Below, piece by piece: positions 8,304 to 17,039 of a stretch of DNA of 64,000 nucleotides. Made by a program: the position numbers and the translations under genes. The stretch's first letter is position 1. Every line of letters starts with the position of its first letter. The notes under the pieces are model-generated. The model saw only the letters and a program-made list of their open reading frames with translations. It was not told the origin of the DNA and did not search any database. The DNA is from Massilia solisilvae (GTDB taxonomy: Bacteria; Pseudomonadota; Gammaproteobacteria; Burkholderiales; Burkholderiaceae_D), in assembly GCF_024753215.1 (NCBI RefSeq), contig NZ_JANUGV010000004.1:310001-374000 (forward strand), in the 5' to 3' direction.

Positions 8304-8987
8304 TCAGCGCAGCGACAGCCCGGTAAAGGTCAGGCCGAACGCCAGGTAGCGCTCCTTGCCGCGCAGGTTGATGCGGTCGCCCAGCGCCGCATCCAGGATG
8401 ACCTGGCCCGAAAGCGCGGCGTAGCGCAACCCCGCCTGGGCATAGGTGCTGCCCTGTCCATAGGTCTCCAGCGTCAGGCTCCAGCGCGGGCTGGCGGTCC
8501 ATTCGCCGCCTACGCCCCAGCTCGGGCCGGAGCGCGCCTCGTGCACGCGCAGCCAGCCGGCGTTCACGTGCACGCGCACCGCGTCATCCATCAACGAGAA
8601 GGTAAGGAGCCCGTTCAGGGTTGCGTTCGAGAGCAGCCCGCTGCCGCGGCCGAACTGGTTGGCGAGCGTCATTCCGGCGCTCCAGCCGTTGGGGTCCAGC
8701 GGGCGGAACACGGTCTTCGCCAGCAGCAGGCCCGAGGTGGAAGCGTGCGCCGGGGTAGGGCGCAGTTCGCCCGCGCCCGCGGCCAGTTCCCAGTCGCCGC
8801 CAGGGTTACAGTGCGGGACCGCCCAGTACTGGATATCGCCCGGATGGCGGTCGGTCCATGCTTCGACCTGGCACTCGCGCGGCGCCACGATGGAAGCGTC
8901 GTCCGTGACCATCGGCCGGGCCGCGTGGGCAAACTGGCAGGCCAGCAGGGCTGCGGCGAGGGTGGCGGGGCGAGCGAGTAAATACAT
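8304..8987 (-). CDS. Probable outer-membrane beta-barrel protein
   Basis: Secreted 227-aa protein with signal peptide MYLLARPATLAAALLACQFAHA, then alternating hydrophobic strands and a C-terminal end in L-T-F-T-G-L-S-L-R. The even spacing of strands and the RPMVTDDASIV beginning resemble barrel proteins of the phenol-degradation 'MetA-pathway' type, but I cannot assign a ligand. It is convergent with the ABC ATPase, 3 nt apart. Confidence 0.65.
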   Translation of the reverse strand: MYLLARPATLAAALLACQFAHAARPMVTDDASIVAPRECQVEAWTDRHPGDIQYWAVPHCNPGGDWELAAGAGELRPTPAHASTSGLLLAKTVFRPLDPNGWSAGMTLANQFGRGSGLLSNATLNGLLTFSLMDDAVRVHVNAGWLRVHEARSGPSWGVGGEWTASPRWSLTLETYGQGSTYAQAGLRYAALSGQVILDAALGDRINLRGKERYLAFGLTFTGLSLR

Positions 8988-9081
8988 GGTCGCGGATCAT
9001 AACGCGGGGCGTGCTCAGCGTACAATATCCGGTGCCGCGCTCCGCGCACGTGTCGGGGCGGCACCACCATCACCGGAGAAC

Positions 9082-9594
9082 ATGAAACGATCTTTGCTCG
9101 CAATTGCACTGTTGGCGGCGGCCACTGCCGCCTTTGCCGATGAGCGCCAGGCCTGCGAGGCGGCGCGCGGCTCGTATGTGTCGGGGACCGTGGTCAAGGG
9201 CCCGAAGTTCACGCACGGGCAGTTCCGCAAGGGCGTGGAGCTGTCGCACACGCACCTGAAGCTGCGCGCCGACCAGGACGGTCAGGTGTATGACGTGGCG
9301 ATCGACAACGTGTTCGCAAGCGGCTACCAGCCGGACCGGCCCGAAGTGCCGGCGCCGATCGACGCCATCCGGGTGGGCGACAAGCTCGCGCTGTGCGGCG
9401 AGCTGTACGACCGCGGCGTGGGCATCCATTTCGTGCACACCAATTGCGGCGAAACGCCGTCGCCGGCGCATCCGGACGGCTGGATCCGCGTGGTCGATGG
9501 CAGCGGCAGGGCAGGACCCAACCTGGAGTCGAGCACCAACTACTGCCCGCTGTTCGGCCGCGGCGGCCGTGGCTACCGGCAGCGCGCTCGCTAG
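9082..9594 (+). CDS. Secreted protein of unknown function
   Basis: 170-aa protein with a clear signal peptide (MKRSLLAIALLAAATAAFA). The mature part has several cysteines that could pair and ends in an Arg/Gly-rich tail. CGGAG lies four to five nt before the ATG. I do not recognise a family. The stop TAG overlaps the stop of the convergent exporter permease at a shared CTAG (9591-9594). Confidence 0.75.
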   Translation: MKRSLLAIALLAAATAAFADERQACEAARGSYVSGTVVKGPKFTHGQFRKGVELSHTHLKLRADQDGQVYDVAIDNVFASGYQPDRPEVPAPIDAIRVGDKLALCGELYDRGVGIHFVHTNCGETPSPAHPDGWIRVVDGSGRAGPNLESSTNYCPLFGRGGRGYRQRAR

Positions 9595-10733
9595 CCGCGG
9601 AAGATGTCGAAGGCTTCGATGCGCAGGATCTTGCGGATGCCGATGTAGCTCGACATGGCCGCGATCAGCACCACCATGCCGAGCGCGAGCCCAAGGTTCC
9701 CGTAGGTGATCTGCGAGGCGTAGTTCGGCAGGCGCAGCTTGGCCAGCGAGATGAGCAGCGTGCACAGGCCCACGCCCAGGCCATACCCGGTCAGCGAGGT
9801 GAACGTGGCCTGGAACAGAATCATGACCACCAGCTCGCGGCTCTTGGCGCCAATGGCCTTGAGCGCGCCGAACTTGTCCAGGTTTTCGAGGATGAAGGTA
9901 TAGAAGGTCTGGCCCGAGATCGACAGTCCGACGATGAAGCTGATCACGGTCATCAAGAGGATATTGGTGCCCACGCCGGTCTGGTACTTGTAGAAGTCGC
10001 TGATGCGCGCGATGAACTCGTCGCGGGTCAGGGCCAGGTAGCCCAGGCGCGTGACCTCGCGCTTGATCTGCCCGATGGCGGCCGGCGATTTCACCTCGAC
10101 CAGGATGTACGAAATCGTGAAGCGCGTGGACGGGATGTACTGGATCGCGCGGTTGTAGGTGGTGTACAGCGTGGGCACGCCAAACAGGCCGCCGGCCGCC
10201 ACCCGGGCGATCCCGACGATCACGCCGCGGTGGTCATTGAGCTCGAATTCGGTGCCGATGCCGGGATTTTCCAGCTTGCGGTATTCGGCGTCGCGCACCA
10301 CAATGAAACCGTTCTCGCCGTAGATGTCCTGGATGTTGCCCGCTTCGAGCGGCGGGCGGCCAAACAGCGTGCTGTCGTCCAGGCCGATCACGCTGACGGA
10401 CTGGAAGTGGCCGCTGCGCAGCTTGACCAGCGCGCCGCCGGTGTACATCGGCACCGCATAGCGCACGCCGGGAATGCTGCGCACCGCGTCCAGCAGGTAG
10501 TCGGGCACGGGAATCGTGTTGGCCACCGTGTTGACTGCCGGGTCCATGATCCAGACCGTGGCGCCGATGTTGGTCACGGTGGCCGATGAGCGCTTGAGCA
10601 CCCCCGCGAAGATCGACGTCATCATCACCATCAGGAACACCGCGAAGGTAATCCCGACCAGCAGGGCGAAGAATTTGCCGCGGTCGTTGGTCAAGAGCTT
10701 GTAGGCGAGGCGCCAGTGGCCAGGCAGCTTCAT
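9591..10733 (-). CDS. ABC exporter permease (FtsX/DevC-like)
   Basis: Last gene of a four-gene export operon. 380 aa: one N-terminal membrane segment (about 20-42), a large periplasmic domain (about 45-255), then three membrane segments at the C-terminus. This is the MacB/FtsX layout, closest in style to DevC. Start ATG 10733 overlaps the outer-membrane factor stop as ATGA. Expected partners are the ATPase at 13270, the adaptor at 12185 and the outer-membrane factor at 10730. The exported substrate is unknown. Confidence 0.88.
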   Translation of the reverse strand: MKLPGHWRLAYKLLTNDRGKFFALLVGITFAVFLMVMMTSIFAGVLKRSSATVTNIGATVWIMDPAVNTVANTIPVPDYLLDAVRSIPGVRYAVPMYTGGALVKLRSGHFQSVSVIGLDDSTLFGRPPLEAGNIQDIYGENGFIVVRDAEYRKLENPGIGTEFELNDHRGVIVGIARVAAGGLFGVPTLYTTYNRAIQYIPSTRFTISYILVEVKSPAAIGQIKREVTRLGYLALTRDEFIARISDFYKYQTGVGTNILLMTVISFIVGLSISGQTFYTFILENLDKFGALKAIGAKSRELVVMILFQATFTSLTGYGLGVGLCTLLISLAKLRLPNYASQITYGNLGLALGMVVLIAAMSSYIGIRKILRIEAFDIFRG

Positions 10734-12175
10734 GGCGCTGGTCCCTGCAGGCTTTGCGCGGGCAGGCCCCACCAGCCGCCGCCCAGCGCCAGGTACAACG
10801 CGGCGCTGTCCTGCAGTTGCTGGGCGCGGGCCTGGATAAAATCGATTCGGGCGCGCTGCAGCTGGGCGTCGGCGGCCAGCACGTCGAGGTAGCTCACCAG
10901 TCCCGCCCGGTAGTTCGCTTCCAGCAGTGCGAGCGCCTGGCGGGCTGCGTTCAGCGCCTGCTGCTGGGCCGCCACGGCGTCGCTGTCGTGGCCCAGCGCG
11001 CTCAAGGCGTCGGCCACCTGCGCGAATGCGGCAAGCACGGTCTGACGGTAGTTCGCCAGCGCGCCGCGCCAGGCCTCGACGGAGGCGTTGCGCTGGTGCG
11101 CCAGCGTCCCGCCGTGGAACAGCGGCAGGTCCACGACGGCGCCGGTCTGCCAGAACCTGCCGCGCGGGCCGGTCATGTGCTCGATCTCGCGGCCTTCGGT
11201 ACTGTAGCTGGCGGCCAGGCTCACTTTCGGGAACAGCGCCGCGGTCGCCACGCCGATGTCGGCGCTGGCCACGTGCAGGCGCGCCTCGGCCGAGAGGATG
11301 TCGGGGCGCCGTCGCACCAGTTCGGACGGCAGCGTGAGCGGCAGGTCGCGCGGCACGGTGAGCTGGTCGAGCGCGACCGGCGGCGCGCTCCATTGCGAGG
11401 GCGAGCGGCCGACCAGCGTGGCCAACAGGTGCGTGGCCTGGTCGTAGCGCTGCTGGAGCGCCGGCAGCGACGCGCGGCTGCTGGCAAGCTGGCTTTCTAT
11501 ACTGAGCACACTGGAGAAGGGCGCGATGCCGGCGGCAGCCTGCGTACGCGCGATGTCGCGCTGCTCGGCCTGGCGCCGCACCAGCTCGCGCGTGGCTGCA
11601 ATCTGTGCCGCATAGGCGGCGCGCGCAATGCTGGTGGTGGCGATGTTCCCCGACAGCGACAGCCACGTCGCGAGCATCTCGCTGCGCTGGAAGTCGGCCT
11701 GCGCGCCCAGCGCCTCCACCGTGCGGCGGTTGGCGCCGGCCACGTCCAGCAGATAGCTGATCGTGCCGCCCAGCGTGAACACATTGAACACGCCGCGCAG
11801 CGCCGTCAGGCCCGAGGTGAGCGGTGCGGCCTTTTGCCGCTGCGCCGAGAACGCCAGGTCCAGCTGCGCCCAGAACACGCCGCGGCCGGCGCGCAGCTCT
11901 TCCTGGCTCTGGCGCAGCGCGGCCTGGGCGGCCTGCAGCGTGGCGTTGTTGGCCAGCGCGGCGCGCATCATGCGGTCCAGTTCGGGCGAGCCGAACAAGC
12001 GCCACCAGTCGGGGGCGACTGCGGCGCCCGGGTGGAAGACCTGCACGCCGCCGGCTGGCTGGCCTGCCGGCAGGTAGCCGCTGTCCGGCGGCGGCGCGGG
12101 GCGCACGAAATCGGGGCCGGCGGCACAGCCGGTCAGCAGGCAGGCGGCGGCAGTGGCGGTGCAGGCGCGGCGCAT
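10730..12175 (-). CDS. Outer-membrane efflux lipoprotein, NodT/TolC-like
   Basis: 481-aa outer-membrane channel of the NodT type. It has a lipoprotein signal with lipobox LLTGC (Cys18) and GPDF/RP just after, typical of the family. Two homologous halves of long helices with short strands follow, with repeated A-A-AQ and R-RPD motifs (LVRRRPDILSAEARL). It would carry exporter cargo across the outer membrane. Confidence 0.9.
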   Translation of the reverse strand: MRRACTATAAACLLTGCAAGPDFVRPAPPPDSGYLPAGQPAGGVQVFHPGAAVAPDWWRLFGSPELDRMMRAALANNATLQAAQAALRQSQEELRAGRGVFWAQLDLAFSAQRQKAAPLTSGLTALRGVFNVFTLGGTISYLLDVAGANRRTVEALGAQADFQRSEMLATWLSLSGNIATTSIARAAYAAQIAATRELVRRQAEQRDIARTQAAAGIAPFSSVLSIESQLASSRASLPALQQRYDQATHLLATLVGRSPSQWSAPPVALDQLTVPRDLPLTLPSELVRRRPDILSAEARLHVASADIGVATAALFPKVSLAASYSTEGREIEHMTGPRGRFWQTGAVVDLPLFHGGTLAHQRNASVEAWRGALANYRQTVLAAFAQVADALSALGHDSDAVAAQQQALNAARQALALLEANYRAGLVSYLDVLAADAQLQRARIDFIQARAQQLQDSAALYLALGGGWWGLPAQSLQGPAP

Positions 12176-12184
12176 GGCATGCCG

Positions 12185-13273
12185 CTAGTTGCGCCGGCCG
12201 ACGTACACGTCCACCAGCTGGCCCGGGTACACGCGCACGTCGCGCGGCCGTGTAAAACGGAAGATCACCGGCAGCACACGCACGTCCACGCGCTCCTGGC
12301 GCTGGTTCGACAGCGCGATCTTGGGCGACACATACGGCTGCACCCGCACGTACTGGAGCGGCAGCTTGACATTGGTGCCGCGGATCGCCATCTGCGCCAC
12401 GATGCGCTCCGGCGCCGGCAACCGGCTGATGAGGATCTCGTCGATGTAGCAGCGCACGTCGTACTGCCCGGTGTCCGCGCCCATCACCAGCGCCGGCAGC
12501 GCGCCCTGGGTGTAGCTGTCGTACACGCCCTGCGGCGAAGCGTAGCTGCCCAGCGCAGCGTTCACCGACAGCACGACTCCATCGACGGGCGCGCGCAGCG
12601 TGTAGCGGTCGAGCAGGGCGGCCGCGGCCTGGTAGGCGCGATCGGCCGCGCTGGCCAGGCGTTCCTGGTTGCGGATGTCGTAGCTCCATGCGCCCGCGCG
12701 CGTGAGCTCGTACTGGCGCTGCGCGACGGCGTGCGCGGCCTGCGCGGTTTCCAGCTTGTTGCGGGCGGTGTCGAGCGCGTCCAGGCTCACCGAACGCGGT
12801 TCGATCTGGTACGAACGCTGCTGCTTGTCGTACTGGTTTCGTGCGGTCTCCAGGTCGGCGCGCGCCTGCCTTTCCTGCGCCTGCGATACGGCCAGCGTCT
12901 CCTTGCGCGGCTGGGCGCGCAGCGCCTGCAGGGTGGTGGCGGCGGCCTCCATCTGTGCGCGCAGCTGGGCAACCGTGGCGCGCTGAATGCTGTCGTCGAT
13001 CTGCAGCAGCGGGGCGCCCGCGCGTACGGCGTCGCCTTCGCTCACCAGAATCCTGCGGATCGTGCCCGAAACCTCGGGGTAGATGTTCACGTTCTGGCCG
13101 TGCGACTGCGCGCTCTCGATGATGCCGTTGGCGTAGATGCCCTGTGCGTACGGGTTCTGTGCCGGGTTGAATACCGGCGGCTGGGCCACCGTCGGCCTTC
13201 CAGTCAGCCAGGCGGTGGCAAAGGCGGCAAGCACGCCCACGACCGACAGCAGGAAGATGAAACGGTTGTTCAT
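12185..13273 (-). CDS. HlyD/DevB-type periplasmic adaptor
   Basis: 362-aa membrane-fusion protein linking the inner-membrane ABC pump to the outer-membrane factor. N-terminal anchor (about 5-24), a split lipoyl-like domain (IYPEVSGTIRRILVSEGDAV and LRAPVDGVVLSV), a long coiled-coil hairpin (about 95-205), and a C-terminal barrel. Start ATG 13273 overlaps the ATPase stop (ATGA), so the two are co-translated. Confidence 0.9.
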   Translation of the reverse strand: MNNRFIFLLSVVGVLAAFATAWLTGRPTVAQPPVFNPAQNPYAQGIYANGIIESAQSHGQNVNIYPEVSGTIRRILVSEGDAVRAGAPLLQIDDSIQRATVAQLRAQMEAAATTLQALRAQPRKETLAVSQAQERQARADLETARNQYDKQQRSYQIEPRSVSLDALDTARNKLETAQAAHAVAQRQYELTRAGAWSYDIRNQERLASAADRAYQAAAALLDRYTLRAPVDGVVLSVNAALGSYASPQGVYDSYTQGALPALVMGADTGQYDVRCYIDEILISRLPAPERIVAQMAIRGTNVKLPLQYVRVQPYVSPKIALSNQRQERVDVRVLPVIFRFTRPRDVRVYPGQLVDVYVGRRN

Positions 13274-13965
13274 TCCGTTCCCGTGACGGTCCCGGTGATG
13301 CGGCCGTCCTCCATGCGCAGGATGCGGTCGGCATACTCGAAGATGCGGGCATCGTGAGTGACGATCAGGATGCAGCGCTGGTCGTTGAGGATGTGGTCGT
13401 GCACGAAGCTCAGGATGCGCCGCCCGGTGTCGCCGTCCAGCGACGCGGTCGGTTCGTCGAGCACCAGGATCTGGGGCTGGCTCACGATGGCGCGGGCGAT
13501 GGCCACGCGCTGCTGCTCGCCGCCGCTGAGCTTGAACGGCGGCAGGCCGATGCGCTCGTGCAGGCCGACCACCTCCAGGTATTTCTCTGCCTCGCCCAGC
13601 GCCTTGTCCCAGTCCACGTTTTGCAGGATCAGGGGAATGGCGACGTTCTCGGCCGTGGTCAGGCGCGGGAACAGGTGGTAGTCCTGGAACACGAAGCCGA
13701 CGGTGCGCAGGCGAAATTCGGCCAGCGCGTCCTTGGACAGGCGCCAGATGTCGGTGTCCTTGACCGTGACCGTGCCTTCGTCGGGGCGCAGGATGCCGGA
13801 GATGATGGACAGCAGGGTGGTCTTGCCGCTGCCGGAGGGGCCGACGATGAACAGCATTTCGCCAAACCGCGCCTCCAGCGCGGCATGGTCGACCGCCAGC
13901 GTGCGGGCCCGGCCCTCGCCGAACCATTTGACCAGTTGGGATGCCCGAATTGCGACAGCAGCCAT
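13270..13965 (-). CDS. ABC exporter ATPase (LolD/MacB-like)
   Basis: First gene of the exporter operon, 231 aa. Walker [11 protein letters not shown]-loop [12 protein letters not shown], signature [15 protein letters not shown], Walker [13 protein letters not shown]. The set ATPase-adaptor-channel-permease matches DevBCA-plus-TolC systems that export glycolipids, peptides or drugs. A divergent promoter region of 163 nt separates it from the AI-2E-type permease. Confidence 0.92.
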   Translation of the reverse strand: MAAVAIRASQLVKWFGEGRARTLAVDHAALEARFGEMLFIVGPSGSGKTTLLSIISGILRPDEGTVTVKDTDIWRLSKDALAEFRLRTVGFVFQDYHLFPRLTTAENVAIPLILQNVDWDKALGEAEKYLEVVGLHERIGLPPFKLSGGEQQRVAIARAIVSQPQILVLDEPTASLDGDTGRRILSFVHDHILNDQRCILIVTHDARIFEYADRILRMEDGRITGTVTGTE

Positions 13966-14128
13966 GGTGCCCCCGCGGCAAAATCAAGCACGAGCATAGG
14001 CCCGGGTGTCCGGCGCCGTTTGAGTTGAGTCAAGGTCGCCCGGCACCAGCACGTGCGCTGCGTAAAACCGTTGTGGCCTTATCATCGGTTCGCCGGCTGC
14101 CCGCCGGAACAATCGCTGGGGAGAATCC

Positions 14129-15196
14129 GTGTTCGGTATCGACGTTCGCACCGCCCGGGTCGTCTGGACCGCGGCCCTGGTCCTGCTTGGCCTGTATTGC
14201 ATCTACACGATGCGCACGACCCTGCTGGTCATGCTGTTCGGTGTGTTCTTCAGCTACCTGGTCTATCCTTTGTTTACGCTGGCGCAACGCGCCTGCGGCC
14301 TGCGCGTGCCGCGCACCCTGGTGCTGCTGGTGGTGTTCGCGGCCGTCGCCAGCATCATCGGGCTGGTGGGGCTGCTGTTCGGCAACCAGATCGTGGCGGA
14401 GGCGACCAACCTGGGCCAGCAATTGCCCAAGCTGTTGCAGCCGGGCGAGCTGGAGCGGCGGCTGCCCCTGCCGGCGCCGCTCGAGCCGCTGCGCGTGCGG
14501 CTGGGCATCCTGCTGCAGCACCTGCTGGAGGGCGGGACGGCGCAGGCGCTGCCGGTGGTGCGCGGCCTGGGCACCAGCCTGTTCCACGCGGCGGGCAACC
14601 TGATCTACGTGGTGGTGGTGCCGATCTTCAGTTTCCTGATGATCCTCGAGGCGCCCTGGATCGAGTCTTTTCTCGCGTCGCTGGCCCAGCGCCCGGATGG
14701 CAGGCTATGGTCGAACGTCGCGCGTGGCCTGAACGACGTGCTGTCGCAGTACGTGAGGGCGCTCGCCCTGCTGGTGCTGGCCACCCTGGTCTCGTACAGC
14801 GTGACGCTGGGCCTGCTGGGCGTGCCGTTCACGCTGCTGCTGGCGGGGCTGGCGGCGGTGCTGGAGATCATTCCCGTGTTCGGCCCGCTTATCGCGGCGC
14901 TCACGATCATCGCGGTGGCCGTTTTCAGCGGCTACGGCCACGTCTGGTGGCTGGTGCTGTTCTTTGCCGCCTACCGCATCTTCCAGGACTACATCCTCAA
15001 CCCCTGGCTGATGAGCGAGGGCGTGAACGTGCCGGCCATCCTGGTCGTGTTCGGCCTGCTGGCGGGCGACGAGCTGGCCGGCGTGCCCGGGATTTTCCTG
15101 TCCGTGCCGGTGATTGCGGCGCTCCGCATGTTCGCGGTGCAGGTGCGCCTGCACCGGGCGGCCAGGCTCAATGCCGGCGGCGCCGCCCAAGGGTGA
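14129..15196 (+). CDS. AI-2E/PerM-family permease
   Basis: 355-aa inner-membrane protein with about seven to eight membrane segments and the family layout: two pairs of N-terminal helices, an amphipathic middle, then four C-terminal helices with IPVFGPLIAAL and a final FLSVPVIAALR. GTG start at 14129 has GGGGAG about six nt upstream. The family includes AI-2 exporters and sodium/proton antiporters, so the transported species is open. Confidence 0.85.
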   Translation: MFGIDVRTARVVWTAALVLLGLYCIYTMRTTLLVMLFGVFFSYLVYPLFTLAQRACGLRVPRTLVLLVVFAAVASIIGLVGLLFGNQIVAEATNLGQQLPKLLQPGELERRLPLPAPLEPLRVRLGILLQHLLEGGTAQALPVVRGLGTSLFHAAGNLIYVVVVPIFSFLMILEAPWIESFLASLAQRPDGRLWSNVARGLNDVLSQYVRALALLVLATLVSYSVTLGLLGVPFTLLLAGLAAVLEIIPVFGPLIAALTIIAVAVFSGYGHVWWLVLFFAAYRIFQDYILNPWLMSEGVNVPAILVVFGLLAGDELAGVPGIFLSVPVIAALRMFAVQVRLHRAARLNAGGAAQG

Positions 15197-15459
15197 TGTA
15201 TGTATGCCTGTATGGACAGCGGTTTTGTTGTTGCGCGAAAACTCATGCAGTGGTTCAATGCGGCATTTCGCCGCGCGTGGACCATGTGAACCTGGTTTGC
15301 GCGTGCTGCGTGCCCGGCAGCGGCCAAACGGCCTCGCGGGGTGTGTGGAGAATGCGATAATGTATGGCCTGCAAGGTGGAGCTGTCGTCACTGCAGTAGA
15401 AAAACTTGGGTTTGCGACAACAACAAGAACGTAAGCCGCCTATTAAATTGGAGAGACTA

Positions 15460-16887
15460 GTGAGTTTATTCAGAACTAAAAATCTTGATCACATGGTTGC
15501 CGCGAGCCGCAGCTCCCACAGCGGGCTCAAGAAGGTGCTCGGCCCCATGGACCTGATCATGATGGGTATCGGCGCGATCATCGGCACGGGCATTTTCGTG
15601 CTGACCGGCGCCGGCGCGGTCACTGCAGGGCCGTCGCTGACCCTGTCGTTCATCGTCGGCGCCTTCGCTTGCGGCTTCGCGGCCCTGTGCTATGCCGAAT
15701 TCGCCTCCACCGTGCCGGTTGCCGGCTCGATCTATACCTACAGCTATGCCACCCTGGGCGAACTGGTTGCCTGGATCATCGGCTGGGACCTGCTGCTCGA
15801 ATACGGCCTGGCCACCTCGGCCGTGTCGGCGGGCTGGTCCGGCTACTTCCAGTCGCTGATCGGCGGCCTGGGCTACCATTTGCCGGACGCGCTGTCAGCG
15901 GCGCCGGGCGCCAAGGCGGGCGTGACCACGTATTTCAACCTGCCGGCGTTCTGCATTATGATGATCCTGACCTTCATGCTGTCGCTGGGCGTGCGCGAAT
16001 CGGCCCGCATCAACAACGTCATGGTCGCCATCAAGGTGGGCGTGGTGCTGCTGTTCATCGTGGTCGGCGCCAAGCACGTGCGTCCGGAAAACTGGCAGCC
16101 GTTCATGCCGTTTGGCGCAAGCGGCATGATGAGCGCGGCGGCACTGGTGTTCTTCTCGTTCATCGGCTTTGACGCGGTCACCTCCGCCGCGGAAGAGGTC
16201 AAGCGCCCCGAGCGCGACCTGCCGATCGGCATCATCGGTTCGCTGGCGCTGTGCACCGTGCTGTACGTGGTGGTCTCGGCCATCATGACCGGCATCGTGC
16301 CGTTCGCCGAATTCAAGAACAATATCGACCACCCGGTCTCGCTGGCACTCGAAGTGGCCAAGGAAAACTGGTTCGCCGGCTTCGTCAGCCTGGGCGCCAT
16401 TCTGGGCATGACCACCGTGATCCTGGTGATGGCATACGGCCAGACCCGCATCATCTTCGCCATGTCGCGCGACGGCCTGCTGCCGGCCCGCCTGTCGAAG
16501 GTGCATCCCAAGTACGGCACCCCGTTCTTCGCAACCTGGATGGTCGGCATCATCTTTGCGCTGCTGGGCGCGCTGGTGCCGCTGGACGTGCTGGGCGAGC
16601 TGGTCAACATGGGCACCCTGGCCGCGTTCTGCCTGGTGTCGGTGGCCGTGATCGTGCTGCGCAAGAAGCGCCCGGACCTGCACCGCGCGTTCCGCTGCCC
16701 GGGCGTCCCGGTGATCCCGGCGCTGGCCGTGATTTTCTGCGCAACGCTGATGTCGTTCCTGAGCAAAACCACCTGGATTGCCTTCCTGGTCTGGCTGGTG
16801 ATCGGCCTGGTCGTGTACTTCGGCTATGCGCGCCATCGTTCGGCGCTGAACAACGCGGCCAAAGAGGCCCCCGCTGTAGCGTCCTGA
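15460..16887 (+). CDS. APC-family amino-acid permease (CAT/YfnA-like)
   Basis: 475-aa inner-membrane transporter with about 12 membrane segments and the first-helix motif GIGAIIGTGIFVLTG (about 35-49) that binds the amino-acid backbone. It resembles cationic/neutral amino-acid transporters (YfnA/GkApcT-like). The start is GTG 15460: GGAGAG lies five nt before it, and the following SLFRTKNLDHMV is the usual N-terminus of the family. The 263 nt before it contain no gene that I can see. A strong terminator follows. Confidence 0.9.
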   Translation: MSLFRTKNLDHMVAASRSSHSGLKKVLGPMDLIMMGIGAIIGTGIFVLTGAGAVTAGPSLTLSFIVGAFACGFAALCYAEFASTVPVAGSIYTYSYATLGELVAWIIGWDLLLEYGLATSAVSAGWSGYFQSLIGGLGYHLPDALSAAPGAKAGVTTYFNLPAFCIMMILTFMLSLGVRESARINNVMVAIKVGVVLLFIVVGAKHVRPENWQPFMPFGASGMMSAAALVFFSFIGFDAVTSAAEEVKRPERDLPIGIIGSLALCTVLYVVVSAIMTGIVPFAEFKNNIDHPVSLALEVAKENWFAGFVSLGAILGMTTVILVMAYGQTRIIFAMSRDGLLPARLSKVHPKYGTPFFATWMVGIIFALLGALVPLDVLGELVNMGTLAAFCLVSVAVIVLRKKRPDLHRAFRCPGVPVIPALAVIFCATLMSFLSKTTWIAFLVWLVIGLVVYFGYARHRSALNNAAKEAPAVAS

Positions 16888-16908
16888 ACCTCGCTTCCTG
16901 AAGCCCGG

Positions 16909-16946
16909 GCCCGGCAGTGTCGCACTGCCGGGCTTTTTTTGTTTTT
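16909..16946 (+). terminator. Rho-independent terminator
   Basis: Perfect 11-bp stem GCCCGGCAGTG (16909-16919) and CACTGCCGGGC (16923-16933), loop TCG, followed by seven T and then GTTTTT. It ends the amino-acid permease unit. Confidence 0.95.
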
Positions 16947-17039
16947 GGCCACGCCGTCCCGAACTGCCTGGCGCCGCACGAATCAAAACTGCTTCACATC
17001 CGATTGCCAGGCACACCGGCTGGTGTGGAAGGAGAAGCG

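Noticed and set aside
9591-13352. One very long open frame (1253 codons) on the minus strand across the exporter operon.
   Set aside because: Only its last 380 codons are a real gene (the permease). The rest runs out of frame through the channel and adaptor genes, whose own frames carry clear motifs.
10754-13357. Long plus-strand frame opposite the exporter genes.
   Set aside because: Its product is rich in Arg, Ala, Gln and His with no domain. It is the antisense shadow of GC-rich codons.
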